Shown here in pieces: positions 1 through 7,602 of a stretch of 64,000 bases of DNA; position 1 is the first letter of the stretch; every line of letters starts with the position of its first letter. Made by a program: the position numbers and the translations under genes. Origin of the DNA: an uncultured Lachnospiraceae bacterium (GTDB lineage Bacteria; Bacillota; Clostridia; Lachnospirales; Lachnospiraceae); contig CAJUJK010000013.1 in the NCBI GenBank assembly GCA_910586705.1, positions 1-64,000 on the forward strand. The letters are read 5' to 3'. The notes under the pieces were generated by a model. It was not told where the DNA came from. It made no database searches and was given only the letters and a program-made list of their open reading frames with translations.

Positions 1-13
1 TGTTTTTATTGTA

Positions 14-46
14 TCAAAAAAAGCCAGCTTTTGCTGACCTTTTTTG
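14..46 (+). terminator. Possible hairpin terminator at the window edge
   Basis: An A-rich arm with GCCAGC is followed by a short T loop, GCTGAC and a run of T. One C-A mismatch interrupts the stem. It could end a gene lying to the left of the window, but too little sequence is visible to be sure. Confidence 0.35.
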
Positions 47-118
47 ACAGTCTGATATAATCATAGCCATGATTATTCTCCAGCTTGTAACTGGTTTTGT
101 GAAACACCACGAAATAAA

Positions 119-3100
119 GTGACACATTGCACACATGCATATAATAGTTGCGATAATAAACCAAATGCAGGAAAAGAGGATGATTATGATGAGGAGGGAA
201 ATAAAACAGGTTCCCATTATACCAGACACGAACATACGGCATCCTGTCATACGCACACGATTGAATGTATGCATGAATATGACTGCCCGTATTGGATTAA
301 GTCAAGGGGTATGGGATATGCTGAAACTTACGTAAATAATAGACCATTATCGACTTGCGATATTAAATGGTGCTGTGGGAAATGGCACTATAATACAGGT
401 GCACAGGATATTACGGGGAAATATATCGACTGGCAGGATGTGGCTGGTGTTTATGCAAGAGGACAGAAACTGATTGATCCTGAGATTTGCTATATCAAAG
501 TGGAAACAGTTCCGCATGAATTTCCTGCTGAAACAGATACGGAGATTTTGTTAATCGCAGACCACGATGAATGGAACAACCTGACTTATACCGCGCCTAA
601 TGGAAAGGTGATCAAACACGCAGACCATTTGAGGGTTGGTGAGAAGTACCATTTGAAGTATATCTATTCTTATAAGGGTGCATCCAAGGGATTCAGGATT
701 GAATTCTCTTTGCAGAATAAACCTTATTATCAGTATAATTATCTGGCAAGAATGGAAAGACCTGATTATGATAAAACAATTTACCAATTAAGAACAGGTC
801 TTGCAGGAGACAGATTTTCCAAGAGTTCCATCAATGTGCCACATGCGAAACTGGTGCAAGATTTAACGGATATTACGATCAGAGGGTTATATACAACTCC
901 TGAGACAGCTTATACATTGAATGGTGCCTATACATGGGACAGCGGCTCTGATTGGAATGATCAGGTTTATTTGGATGCACTTGTTACAGACCAATTTGAT
1001 GATAACTATGACAACAAAGATGCGGGAAGTATCACATCAAACAATGGTTCTCCGCTAAAGACTGACTTTACGGTATCGAAGCCTTCCCATAATGATATGC
1101 TTGTCGTATGGGAGTTTGATACGCAGCCAGAGGTATTCACTTCCGCATTGGTCTATGGAACAGCTTATATCAATGTAGGTGAAAACGATAATTTCACAAA
1201 GAATTATTTTGATGAGGCCTATAATTACGCCAAAGATAAAATGACTGCAACACAGTATACAAATTGGTTCTATAGTTTTGAGGAACACAATAATGTTGGA
1301 GGAGTCGGTTATTTCAGCTCAGAATATACAGGACCTGGCGGACCGCAATCCAATAACCCTATTCCAGCGCATACTGTCTATACGCAGAATAACGAGTACA
1401 GGACATTTGCGGTAAAGAATAAGGTATGGCAGTCAGATGTGGATATTAAGGTTTCCAATTTTGTGCAGAATACAGGAGCAGGCATCACAGAGCATATTTA
1501 TCAAAGCAGGGACAGGGATAACCACGATCTGAACTACAACCTGTATTATACGGTAGATGTGGTTAACCCGAAAGCAACGATTTATGAGAATAAGCAGAGA
1601 TCACATGACGGGCAGACAGAAAATGATGAAAAAACAACGCCATATGACACCACTTCCGATGTCAATGAGTTTGATGTGAATACCATGATCTCATGGGGGT
1701 CCACGGGAGCATCACAGACAGGAGCCTCTTATGGAAATACAGTGGTTGTTGACCATATCAAGACAGGAAGGACTTATATCCAGAGGGAAATCCCCACTGT
1801 ACTTGCTACAATGACAACGTTGCCAAAAGAAACAATGAGTTTCAAGATATATCCTAACCATGACAGATTGATCTATGAGGATCATTATACAGGAGCAGCG
1901 GTATCTGGTTCTGATATAGGAAGGACAGTCAGTGTTACAGCAAAAGATGGATATTATCCGCCTAATGAACAGTCCTATGTTTTCGACATCTATCCTGCTA
2001 TGAATCCTAATGTGGAAGAGATGAGGCCGCAGAACATCAGTAATTCCAATAATGTGCCTGACCAATACAATCAGGATGACAATATCCTGCACCACATGAG
2101 TCCTACGACTTCATTTGTGACCAAGTTAAGTAACGGTGAAACAAAGACGATTGTGGACAGCCACACAAAGACGTATACACAGTATGATTTTGAATATAAT
2201 CCAAGCAACAGGAACAACAAAGTGACATTCCCTAGCAGGAGAAAATCCATTATGTTCTTCAAGTATTCAAAGACCAATTACAGTTATAATGGAAAGTCCA
2301 TACAATCTGCGGTAGGACAGTTTAGAAATGCAGGCAAAACGCAGACAGAAAGTTACTACATCAGTCAGGTACTCTTTAAGAGTAATTATACTTCCAAGTA
2401 TAAGAAGGAACTGGAAGCACAGGGGGCAGATTACATAGAGGATAAAGATGTATACGGCAATCTGACGGATGCATGGATCGATATGGTGAACCAGAATAAG
2501 TTCGCCATTGTATCTGCGGGACAGGGCTTTGAACTTCGTGTAACATTGAAGTATGAAAACAGCTTCTTAACTCAATACCTTGCAAGGTATTTTGGATCAG
2601 ATGACGGACAGAATGATATTCTTGGTACATCCAACAGAGTACAGAAGCGATACAATGATGTTCCTGCAAACAGCAGACAGTATGCGAATATCAGTGCATT
2701 AACAGGCAAAGATGGAAGATCCACTCCTTACTATAGAAATACAGAAAGGGCATATATCAGTAGTTACAGCATCCTTGATAGATTGGCAGTAAACCTTGTA
2801 ACGGGTTCAAACGTATTCAATGACTTGTATGTATTTATGAGCGATAACCCTGATACAGTTTACAGTTATTCAGGAATCTATGATACACCTGTTGTATTTG
2901 AGAGGGATATTAAATACAGTGAAGACTTCTCTGTAACAACAGTCACTTATACGATGTGTGTAAGTCATGAAAACGGAATATCCAGCAACCTGCAGAAAAT
3001 GAAGTTCTATACGAACCAGTTAGCTCCCGATAAGAGGACACCTGGCATTGTAGAAGGAACTTATGATGTTGCATCACAGGGAGAACACAGCATTACAATC

Positions 3101-3238
3101 TGGACTCCAATCGTGGCAGCGACACCGTTTGATTATCCTGATACAATACAGGACAGATATATTGGCGATGCGATAGAACTTGGTTATACGATCAAGACCA
3201 CGGGTGCGGATGACAGTATTGTACATATCGTGCAGTAA
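119..3238 (+). CDS. Large Cys/His-rich protein of unknown function in the integrative element; start uncertain
   Basis: This open frame of 1039 codons has no recognised family. The first 110 residues are rich in Cys and His (for example HEHTASCHTHTIEC and CDIKWCCGKWHYN), which could bind metal or form disulfides. The rest is rich in Asn, Tyr, Asp and Thr with many short beta-type stretches, as in extracellular proteins, but there is no signal peptide, membrane anchor or LPXTG motif. The first possible start is GTG at 119, without a Shine-Dalgarno sequence. The frame stays open back to an in-frame TGA at 53-55, and the extra codons also encode Cys and His, so the true N-terminus has probably been cut off by a frameshift or stop. 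A terminator follows. Its place just before xis and int makes it the last cargo gene of the element. Surface protein is a guess. Confidence 0.6.
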   Translation: MTHCTHAYNSCDNKPNAGKEDDYDEEGNKTGSHYTRHEHTASCHTHTIECMHEYDCPYWIKSRGMGYAETYVNNRPLSTCDIKWCCGKWHYNTGAQDITGKYIDWQDVAGVYARGQKLIDPEICYIKVETVPHEFPAETDTEILLIADHDEWNNLTYTAPNGKVIKHADHLRVGEKYHLKYIYSYKGASKGFRIEFSLQNKPYYQYNYLARMERPDYDKTIYQLRTGLAGDRFSKSSINVPHAKLVQDLTDITIRGLYTTPETAYTLNGAYTWDSGSDWNDQVYLDALVTDQFDDNYDNKDAGSITSNNGSPLKTDFTVSKPSHNDMLVVWEFDTQPEVFTSALVYGTAYINVGENDNFTKNYFDEAYNYAKDKMTATQYTNWFYSFEEHNNVGGVGYFSSEYTGPGGPQSNNPIPAHTVYTQNNEYRTFAVKNKVWQSDVDIKVSNFVQNTGAGITEHIYQSRDRDNHDLNYNLYYTVDVVNPKATIYENKQRSHDGQTENDEKTTPYDTTSDVNEFDVNTMISWGSTGASQTGASYGNTVVVDHIKTGRTYIQREIPTVLATMTTLPKETMSFKIYPNHDRLIYEDHYTGAAVSGSDIGRTVSVTAKDGYYPPNEQSYVFDIYPAMNPNVEEMRPQNISNSNNVPDQYNQDDNILHHMSPTTSFVTKLSNGETKTIVDSHTKTYTQYDFEYNPSNRNNKVTFPSRRKSIMFFKYSKTNYSYNGKSIQSAVGQFRNAGKTQTESYYISQVLFKSNYTSKYKKELEAQGADYIEDKDVYGNLTDAWIDMVNQNKFAIVSAGQGFELRVTLKYENSFLTQYLARYFGSDDGQNDILGTSNRVQKRYNDVPANSRQYANISALTGKDGRSTPYYRNTERAYISSYSILDRLAVNLVTGSNVFNDLYVFMSDNPDTVYSYSGIYDTPVVFERDIKYSEDFSVTTVTYTMCVSHENGISSNLQKMKFYTNQLAPDKRTPGIVEGTYDVASQGEHSITIWTPIVAATPFDYPDTIQDRYIGDAIELGYTIKTTGADDSIVHIVQ

Positions 3239-3246
3239 AAGACAAA

Positions 3247-3277
3247 AGGACTTCTCTTAAATGAGGAGTTCTTTTTC
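3247..3277 (+). terminator. Intrinsic terminator after the Cys/His-rich gene
   Basis: A 10-base-pair stem (AGGACTTCTC with GAGGAGTTCT, two G-U pairs) has a six-base loop and is followed by TTTTCT. It begins nine bases after the stop codon. Confidence 0.8.
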
Positions 3278-3546
3278 TATGGACATATTTAAAAACGTGA
3301 CAAAGATGGACGAATTGGATTGCGGAAATATTGAGTTGCGAAAAAACCTCATGTATCATGATAAGTATAGACAGTAATCTTGGAGTCAGACATCATAAAC
3401 TGTCCAAAATTCAATATTGCAAAGAAAAAGAATACTGCTGGTTATACAGAGCCAGTGGTTGGCATAAAGTTCTTTGGAAATTTACAACGGAGGAAGTCTC
3501 TATTTTCTGTATTAGAGCAAATTTTCTGACAGGAGGATTTGCAGAT

Positions 3547-3741
3547 ATGGGAAAAGATATGAATAATGAACAAATCTTACTTAATATAGAAGAAACAGCT
3601 CATTATTTAAACATTGGAAAAACGAAGACGAGAGAATTAATGAAACAATACGATAAGCAATGGGTTGTGCGTATAGGCAATAGAAGTTATGCACATAAAG
3701 ACCTATTAAACAAATGGTTATTGGCACAAGTGAAAATATGA
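3547..3741 (+). CDS. xis: Excisionase, Tn916 Xis type
   Basis: This 64-residue protein has a winged-helix DNA-binding pattern (LNIEETAHYLNIGKTKTREL, then a basic hairpin with VVRIGNRSYAHKD). Small excisionases of conjugative transposons share this size and pattern. It would bind the element ends and steer the neighbouring integrase towards excision. The ATG at 3547 is chosen because ACAGGAGG lies nine bases upstream; the frame continues further upstream, but that part has no ribosome binding site and does not look like protein. The integrase follows 129 bases downstream, across a long inverted repeat. Confidence 0.85.
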   Translation: MGKDMNNEQILLNIEETAHYLNIGKTKTRELMKQYDKQWVVRIGNRSYAHKDLLNKWLLAQVKI

Positions 3742-3746
3742 TAATA

Positions 3747-3852
3747 AAGACATTTTAAGTGAATATATGGGCCTTGAAATAGAGGTGAATTTACGCTATA
3801 GTAAAGGCAATTCCAAAGATCTTTGCTCATATATTTCCGATTAAAATGTCTT
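3747..3852 (+). promoter_or_regulatory. Long inverted repeat flanking the integrase promoter
   Basis: The arm at 3747-3772 (AAGACATTTTAA...ATATATGGGC) is nearly the reverse complement of the arm at 3825-3852. The right arm ends directly against the GGAAGGAG ribosome binding site of the integrase. The loop holds a sigma-A promoter, TTGAAA (3774-3779), 17 bases, TATAGT (3797-3802). Transcripts coming from xis would carry both arms and could fold next to the ribosome site; transcripts from the internal promoter would carry only the right arm. Confidence 0.65.
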
Positions 3853-3870
3853 GGAAGGAGAGAAACAGAT

Positions 3871-5121
3871 ATGAGTAAAGAAATGATACTGCCTAAAGGG
3901 ATTAGAATAAAAAACGGTTCCTATGAGGCGAGAGCAGTTGTAAAGGGTGTATCTATTTGTCTGCATAATAAGGATTTAACACAGCTTAAACAGGACTTTG
4001 AAGCAGCAAAGGCACATGTAAAAGACAGCGCAAACTATCGAAAAACGGGGATAACACTGAATGAATGGTTTGAGGAATGGTTTGATACTGTAAAAGCAAA
4101 GAAAGTGAAACCGACTAGTATTTATCCAATGAAAAGCAGATTTAAAAAAACATTCGGTTTTTATTTGGGAAATATGAAGTTGAAAGATATCAGACCATTA
4201 GATGTTCAAAATGCCTTAAATGCTATGGAGGACGAGGGAAAATCCAGCAGTACAATGAGGGATGTGCTGGGACGGTTAAGGGAATGTATGGAGTTTGCTT
4301 TGGCGAATCAACTTATTGGTTATAATCCATGCATTGTCATAGAAGTTCCATGGACTGACAAGATTACAGAAGAAGAAATACCGCTGACACAGGAAGAACA
4401 AAACCGATTTCTGAATGAGCTTGAAGAAGAGCATAATTGGTATAAGGAAATGTTTTATGTTATGTTCTTATCAGGACTAAGAGTTGGTGAACTGGGAGCC
4501 TTAAGATGGGAAGACATTGATTTTGACAATAAATGTATTTCCGTCAGTCATTCACTAAGTTGTAGCTATCAAGATGGAGTTAAGGTAGAAGAGATTGTAA
4601 GTCCTAAGACAGTAAACTCATACCGAAAGATTCCGTTTGTTGGAGAAGCGGAGGAGATGCTGCTTGCTTGGAAAGAAAAACAGGAAAGATTAAGGCAACA
4701 ACTTGGAAATCGTTGGAGAACACCAGAGGAATATGGTAATTTGGTTTTTGTTACAGGTATGGGCAGTCCTTGCACTCGCTATATTGTGCAGAAAGAAATT
4801 AAAAAAGTTGTAAAAAGAATCCGAGAGAAGCAGGCATTTGATGCAATGGAGAAAGGAGAAGCACCTAAAAGATTTAGGGATTTTCATCCCCATACAATTA
4901 GACATACTTTTGCTACTAGATGTTTTGAAGTGGGTATAGAACCTAAGGTAGTACAAAAGTTGATGGGACATTCTAATATTTCAACAACCTTAAATATATA
5001 TACTCATGTGTTGGAACAGAAGCAGATGGAAGAGGTTGCAAAATTCGGTATGGCTAGAACGGTGAAAATACCCAAATACGATATGCAAATACCCAAAATT
5101 ACAGCAAACAGCCATTTGTGA
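3871..5121 (+). CDS. int: Tyrosine recombinase, Tn916-type integrase
   Basis: This 416-residue integrase would catalyse excision and insertion of the element. The N-terminal 60 residues resemble the arm-binding domain of Tn916 Int; a SAM-like core-binding domain follows (about 65-165) and then the catalytic domain. The tyrosine recombinase residues are visible: Arg204 in SGLRVGEL, His341 and Arg344 in HPHTIRHTF, His367 in LMGHSN and the nucleophile Tyr377 in IYTHV. The start at 3871 follows GGAAGGAG at 3853-3860; the frame opens upstream, but this is the best start. Length matches the Tn916 family (about 405). Together with xis it marks the right end of an integrative conjugative element whose transfer genes lie left of the window. 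Confidence 0.95.
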   Translation: MSKEMILPKGIRIKNGSYEARAVVKGVSICLHNKDLTQLKQDFEAAKAHVKDSANYRKTGITLNEWFEEWFDTVKAKKVKPTSIYPMKSRFKKTFGFYLGNMKLKDIRPLDVQNALNAMEDEGKSSSTMRDVLGRLRECMEFALANQLIGYNPCIVIEVPWTDKITEEEIPLTQEEQNRFLNELEEEHNWYKEMFYVMFLSGLRVGELGALRWEDIDFDNKCISVSHSLSCSYQDGVKVEEIVSPKTVNSYRKIPFVGEAEEMLLAWKEKQERLRQQLGNRWRTPEEYGNLVFVTGMGSPCTRYIVQKEIKKVVKRIREKQAFDAMEKGEAPKRFRDFHPHTIRHTFATRCFEVGIEPKVVQKLMGHSNISTTLNIYTHVLEQKQMEEVAKFGMARTVKIPKYDMQIPKITANSHL

Positions 5122-5147
5122 TTTATTGAAGCGAAAATTTACCCAAG
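5066..5147 (+). repeat. Candidate integrase arm-binding repeats
   Basis: AAATACCCAAA occurs at 5066-5076 and again at 5087-5097, exactly 21 bases apart, and a weaker copy (ATTTACCCAAG) lies near 5137-5147. They overlap the end of int, where Tn916-like elements carry direct repeats bound by the integrase N-terminal domain. This is inferred from position and spacing. Confidence 0.45.
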
Positions 5148-5350
5148 TTCCAAATTGGGAGACACAATTTACTGGTTGTGTATGACAAGGCAGAAGTTCA
5201 GTGTTTATAAGGGGTCTTATAAGGTAGAAATTGACATATACCTGAAATAGTTCACAAAGCAGATGGGTATGTAACAAAATGTGGAAGCTGCGATCCGACC
5301 TTTGAAAAGGTAGACAGCACAAACGTGTCGCAGTATTGATAAGAAAGAAC
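5122..5350 (+). other. Element-chromosome junction region
   Basis: The gap after int holds short dyads (CCCAA...TTGGG near 5142-5160; CACAA...TTGTG near 5164-5181), a tandem TTATAAGG pair (about 5206-5224) and a 34-codon C-terminal gene remnant. The exact attachment site cannot be fixed without the left end of the element. Confidence 0.4.
5235..5339 (+). pseudogene. 3' remnant of a host gene interrupted by the element
   Basis: Thirty-four codons stay open after a TGA at 5232-5234 and end at TGA 5337-5339, reading through KADGYVTKCGSCDPTFEK to a final VSQY. The stretch has no start codon or ribosome site, reads like the C-terminal end of a protein with a CxxC pair, and is followed at once by a strong terminator. 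This fits the tail of a chromosomal gene cut off by insertion of the element. I do not recognise the parent protein. Confidence 0.45.
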
Positions 5351-5386
5351 AGCCAATGTTTCCGGAAAGAGACATTGGCTGTTTTT
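5351..5386 (+). terminator. Intrinsic terminator
   Basis: A nine-base-pair stem, AGCCAATGT with ACATTGGCT, is followed by GTTTTTC. It lies between the plus-strand remnant and the convergent hydrolase gene. Confidence 0.85.
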
Positions 5387-5440
5387 CAGTTTATGTCACA
5401 GACAAAAATCCCCTGTTATGCGCGTTTTCAGTCATCCGAC

Positions 5441-6346
5441 CTATTCTTGAAACTTGGGATCCGTCAGTAAATCCTCCATCAATTCCTTATAGACAGCAGG
5501 CCGGTAGTCCGTCCTGCCGCCGATCAGGGCGTTCGGCTCAAACTTCTCGCGGGATGCGAGAGTCAGGTCTATTGTGGCGGTATACATTTTGTTCTGGATC
5601 GCTTTCGGGTCGGTGAAAGGATAACCGGCGAAATACTCCGCCTCCCAGAAATTGGTGCTGGGTCCGATGATGCTGGCGCCGCCCCAGAATATGTTGTAGA
5701 GGTCTTTTCCGGCAAGGTTCGCGGAGACGATGTAAATCTGGTTGGTGATAACGCCTGCTTCCAGCGTGGTGGAGCCCAGTGCAATACCGTGGCATTTTGC
5801 CAGCGCGGTGCAGTTGATATACAGGCGGCAGCCCTTCGCCGCGTAATAGCGCATCAGCTCCTGAAAACAGTAGGAATCGTAGCAGATACCGAGCGCGACA
5901 GGACCCCACGGGGTATCGAAAATAAAAGGTTTGTCACCGCGCGCAGCCCAGTGCGGCTCGGGATACGGGAGGTGAATCTTTCTGTAGGAACCGATGATTC
6001 CCTCGGGACCGCACACGCAGGCAGCATTGTAGATGACGTCGCTTTTTTCGGCGTCTCTCTCGGGAAATCCATAAGCGACATAGACACCGAGCTTTTTCGC
6101 CAGTTCCGCTATCTTTTCCGAGGAGGGACCGGGAACTGTCTCAGCCAGCTTATACTGCATTTTTTCTTTCAGCGGTTTCTCCTCCTCGTCGTCGTATCCT
6201 GTCAGTCCCATCTCCGGGAATACGATCAGGTTGGAGCCTTCCGCTGCCGCGGCTTCGATGTAGCCGGTCATCCGGTTCAGATTGGCTTCCTTGTCGCCCC
6301 ACTTCGCGTTAAATGCAACGGTTGATACTTTCATAACGTCTTTCAT
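5441..6346 (-). CDS. Carbon-nitrogen hydrolase (nitrilase superfamily)
   Basis: This 301-residue cytosolic hydrolase would cleave a carbon-nitrogen bond in an amide, nitrile or carbamoyl compound; the substrate cannot be read from sequence. The nitrilase catalytic triad is complete: Glu45 in FPEMGLTGYD, Lys123 in YRKIHLPYPEPHW and Cys155 in GICYDSYCFQE. The length fits an amidase or N-carbamoyl amino acid hydrolase type of enzyme. The start at 6346 is preceded by AGAGGA with a five-base spacer; a second in-frame ATG lies 12 bases downstream. The gene is transcribed alone from its own promoter through a leader of about 130 bases with two strong hairpins, next to the divergent deacetylase gene. 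Confidence 0.88.
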   Translation of the reverse strand: MKDVMKVSTVAFNAKWGDKEANLNRMTGYIEAAAAEGSNLIVFPEMGLTGYDDEEEKPLKEKMQYKLAETVPGPSSEKIAELAKKLGVYVAYGFPERDAEKSDVIYNAACVCGPEGIIGSYRKIHLPYPEPHWAARGDKPFIFDTPWGPVALGICYDSYCFQELMRYYAAKGCRLYINCTALAKCHGIALGSTTLEAGVITNQIYIVSANLAGKDLYNIFWGGASIIGPSTNFWEAEYFAGYPFTDPKAIQNKMYTATIDLTLASREKFEPNALIGGRTDYRPAVYKELMEDLLTDPKFQE

Positions 6347-6364
6347 CTCATCCTCTTTTCTGCG

Positions 6365-6420
6365 CGGCTTTACTGTTTTTGTTCCGGGTCCGCGGATGCT
6401 GCACTGACGCGGTCCCGGCT
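6365..6420 (-). promoter_or_regulatory. Second hairpin in the hydrolase leader
   Basis: On the minus strand CCGGGACCGCG and CGCGGACCCGG can pair with one A-A mismatch around a loop of about 13 bases. It lies between the 5' hairpin and the ribosome binding site. It is GC-rich and not followed by a T run, so it is not a typical terminator. Confidence 0.5.
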
Positions 6421-6430
6421 GCCATATAAC

Positions 6431-6474
6431 AAAGAAAAAGCACAAGGATGTGTGAAAATCACATCTTTGTGCTT
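6431..6474 (-). terminator. Terminator-like hairpin at the 5' end of the hydrolase leader
   Basis: On the minus strand AAGCACAAAGATGTG pairs with CACATCCTTGTGCTT with one mismatch, followed by TTTCTTTG. It starts right at the predicted transcription start, so it could be an attenuator, a 5' stabilising hairpin or, as DNA, an operator. Confidence 0.6.
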
Positions 6475-6481
6475 CGCTCGA

Positions 6482-6510
6482 ATTATAGCACTTTGGTTTT
6501 TTCTTTGCAA
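6482..6510 (-). promoter_or_regulatory. Sigma-A promoter of the hydrolase gene
   Basis: TTGCAA (6505-6510) and TATAAT (6482-6487) on the minus strand are separated by exactly 17 bases. The start would be near 6475. Confidence 0.8.
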
Positions 6511-6666
6511 CTATCTTTTTTATTCCGTTTGCCCGGATTATTTTTACCATGGAGATCTGGTGAATTTTTCTTGCTCTTTTTTTACGAAATTTCTTTTCGT
6601 AGTCTCCCAAATGTGATATAGTATAAAGGAATGTGGGATAAGAGATTGAAAAAGGAGCCGATGAAG

Positions 6667-7584
6667 ATGGATGCAGAACAGGATGCACATTTTCAACTGA
6701 TGAAACGGCTGCTCGTTATTATTCCGCTTTCCACGATACTGATCCTGATGATTCTCTGTGTGGTTCTGGGCGTGAATCTCTATGAGGCGAAACGGGAGCT
6801 GCGCGCGCTTCGCGAGCAGACGGCGCCCGTGATGGCGCAGGTGCAGACATCCGGCGCAGAGACGCAGGGAGGAGAACTGTATACGGCATCCGGCGTGGAC
6901 GAGTTCAGACGTGATACAGCCGATCCGGACAGCGGGATCTCCGATGCGGATGACGGGATCAGAAAGGTGTACCTTACTTTCGACGACGGACCAAGCGGCA
7001 ATACCGAAGAGATACTGGATATACTGGCGGAGTATGATGTGAAGGCGACTTTTTTTGTGGTCGGGAAAGAGGAAGAAAGATATCAGCCGTTATACAAAAG
7101 AATTGTGGAGGAAGGGCATACGCTGGCGATGCATTCCTACAGTCATAAATACAATGAGATTTACCAGTCAAAAGAAAGTTATGTGGAGGATCTCACGAAA
7201 CTGCAGGAATTTCTCTATGATACGACCGGGGTCTGGTGCAGGTACTGCAGATTTCCGGGAGGCAGCAGCAACACGGTGAGCCGGGTGGACATGCATGAAC
7301 TGATCGCATATCTGGAAGAGCAGGACATGAGTTACTTCGACTGGAATGTGTCCTCGGGGGACGCGTCATCAGCCTATATCAGCCCGGAATCCATCGTCAA
7401 AAATTCGACGGCGAGGCTGCGGGATTTTCAAGAGGCGATTATTCTGATGCACGATGCGTCCGACAAGGATTCTACGGTGGAGGCGCTGCCGAAGTTGATC
7501 GAGCAGATTCAAGCGATGGAGGATACGAAGATCGTTCCGATCACAGATGATACGGCGGCGATTCATCATATAAGCAACGATTAA
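6667..7584 (+). CDS. Polysaccharide deacetylase, CE4/NodB family, membrane-anchored
   Basis: This 305-residue protein would remove acetyl groups from a cell-wall polymer such as peptidoglycan, outside the membrane. One membrane segment (about residues 12-36) anchors it, followed by a Gln/Ala/Ser-rich linker and the NodB domain from about residue 99. CE4 motifs are present in order: TFDDGPS with Asp106 and Asp107, HSYSH with His156 and His160, RFPGGSSN, FDWNVSSGD and LMHDAS. Start choice: ATG 6667 lies nine bases after AAGGAG; ATG 6661 would have only three bases and ATG 6631 lacks a site. It diverges from the hydrolase and precedes the bactofilin gene by 18 bases, so the two probably form an operon concerned with the cell envelope. 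Confidence 0.92.
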   Translation: MDAEQDAHFQLMKRLLVIIPLSTILILMILCVVLGVNLYEAKRELRALREQTAPVMAQVQTSGAETQGGELYTASGVDEFRRDTADPDSGISDADDGIRKVYLTFDDGPSGNTEEILDILAEYDVKATFFVVGKEEERYQPLYKRIVEEGHTLAMHSYSHKYNEIYQSKESYVEDLTKLQEFLYDTTGVWCRYCRFPGGSSNTVSRVDMHELIAYLEEQDMSYFDWNVSSGDASSAYISPESIVKNSTARLRDFQEAIILMHDASDKDSTVEALPKLIEQIQAMEDTKIVPITDDTAAIHHISND

Positions 7585-7602
7585 AGAATGGAGGATTAGG
7601 GA

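Noticed and set aside
3331..3546. Extended N-terminus of the excisionase frame
   Set aside because: The first 72 codons lack a ribosome site and protein-like features, while ATG 3547 has a good site and gives a normal-sized Xis.
5789..6325. 178-codon plus-strand frame opposite the nitrilase gene
   Set aside because: The minus strand carries a complete catalytic triad and promoter; the plus frame has no family features.
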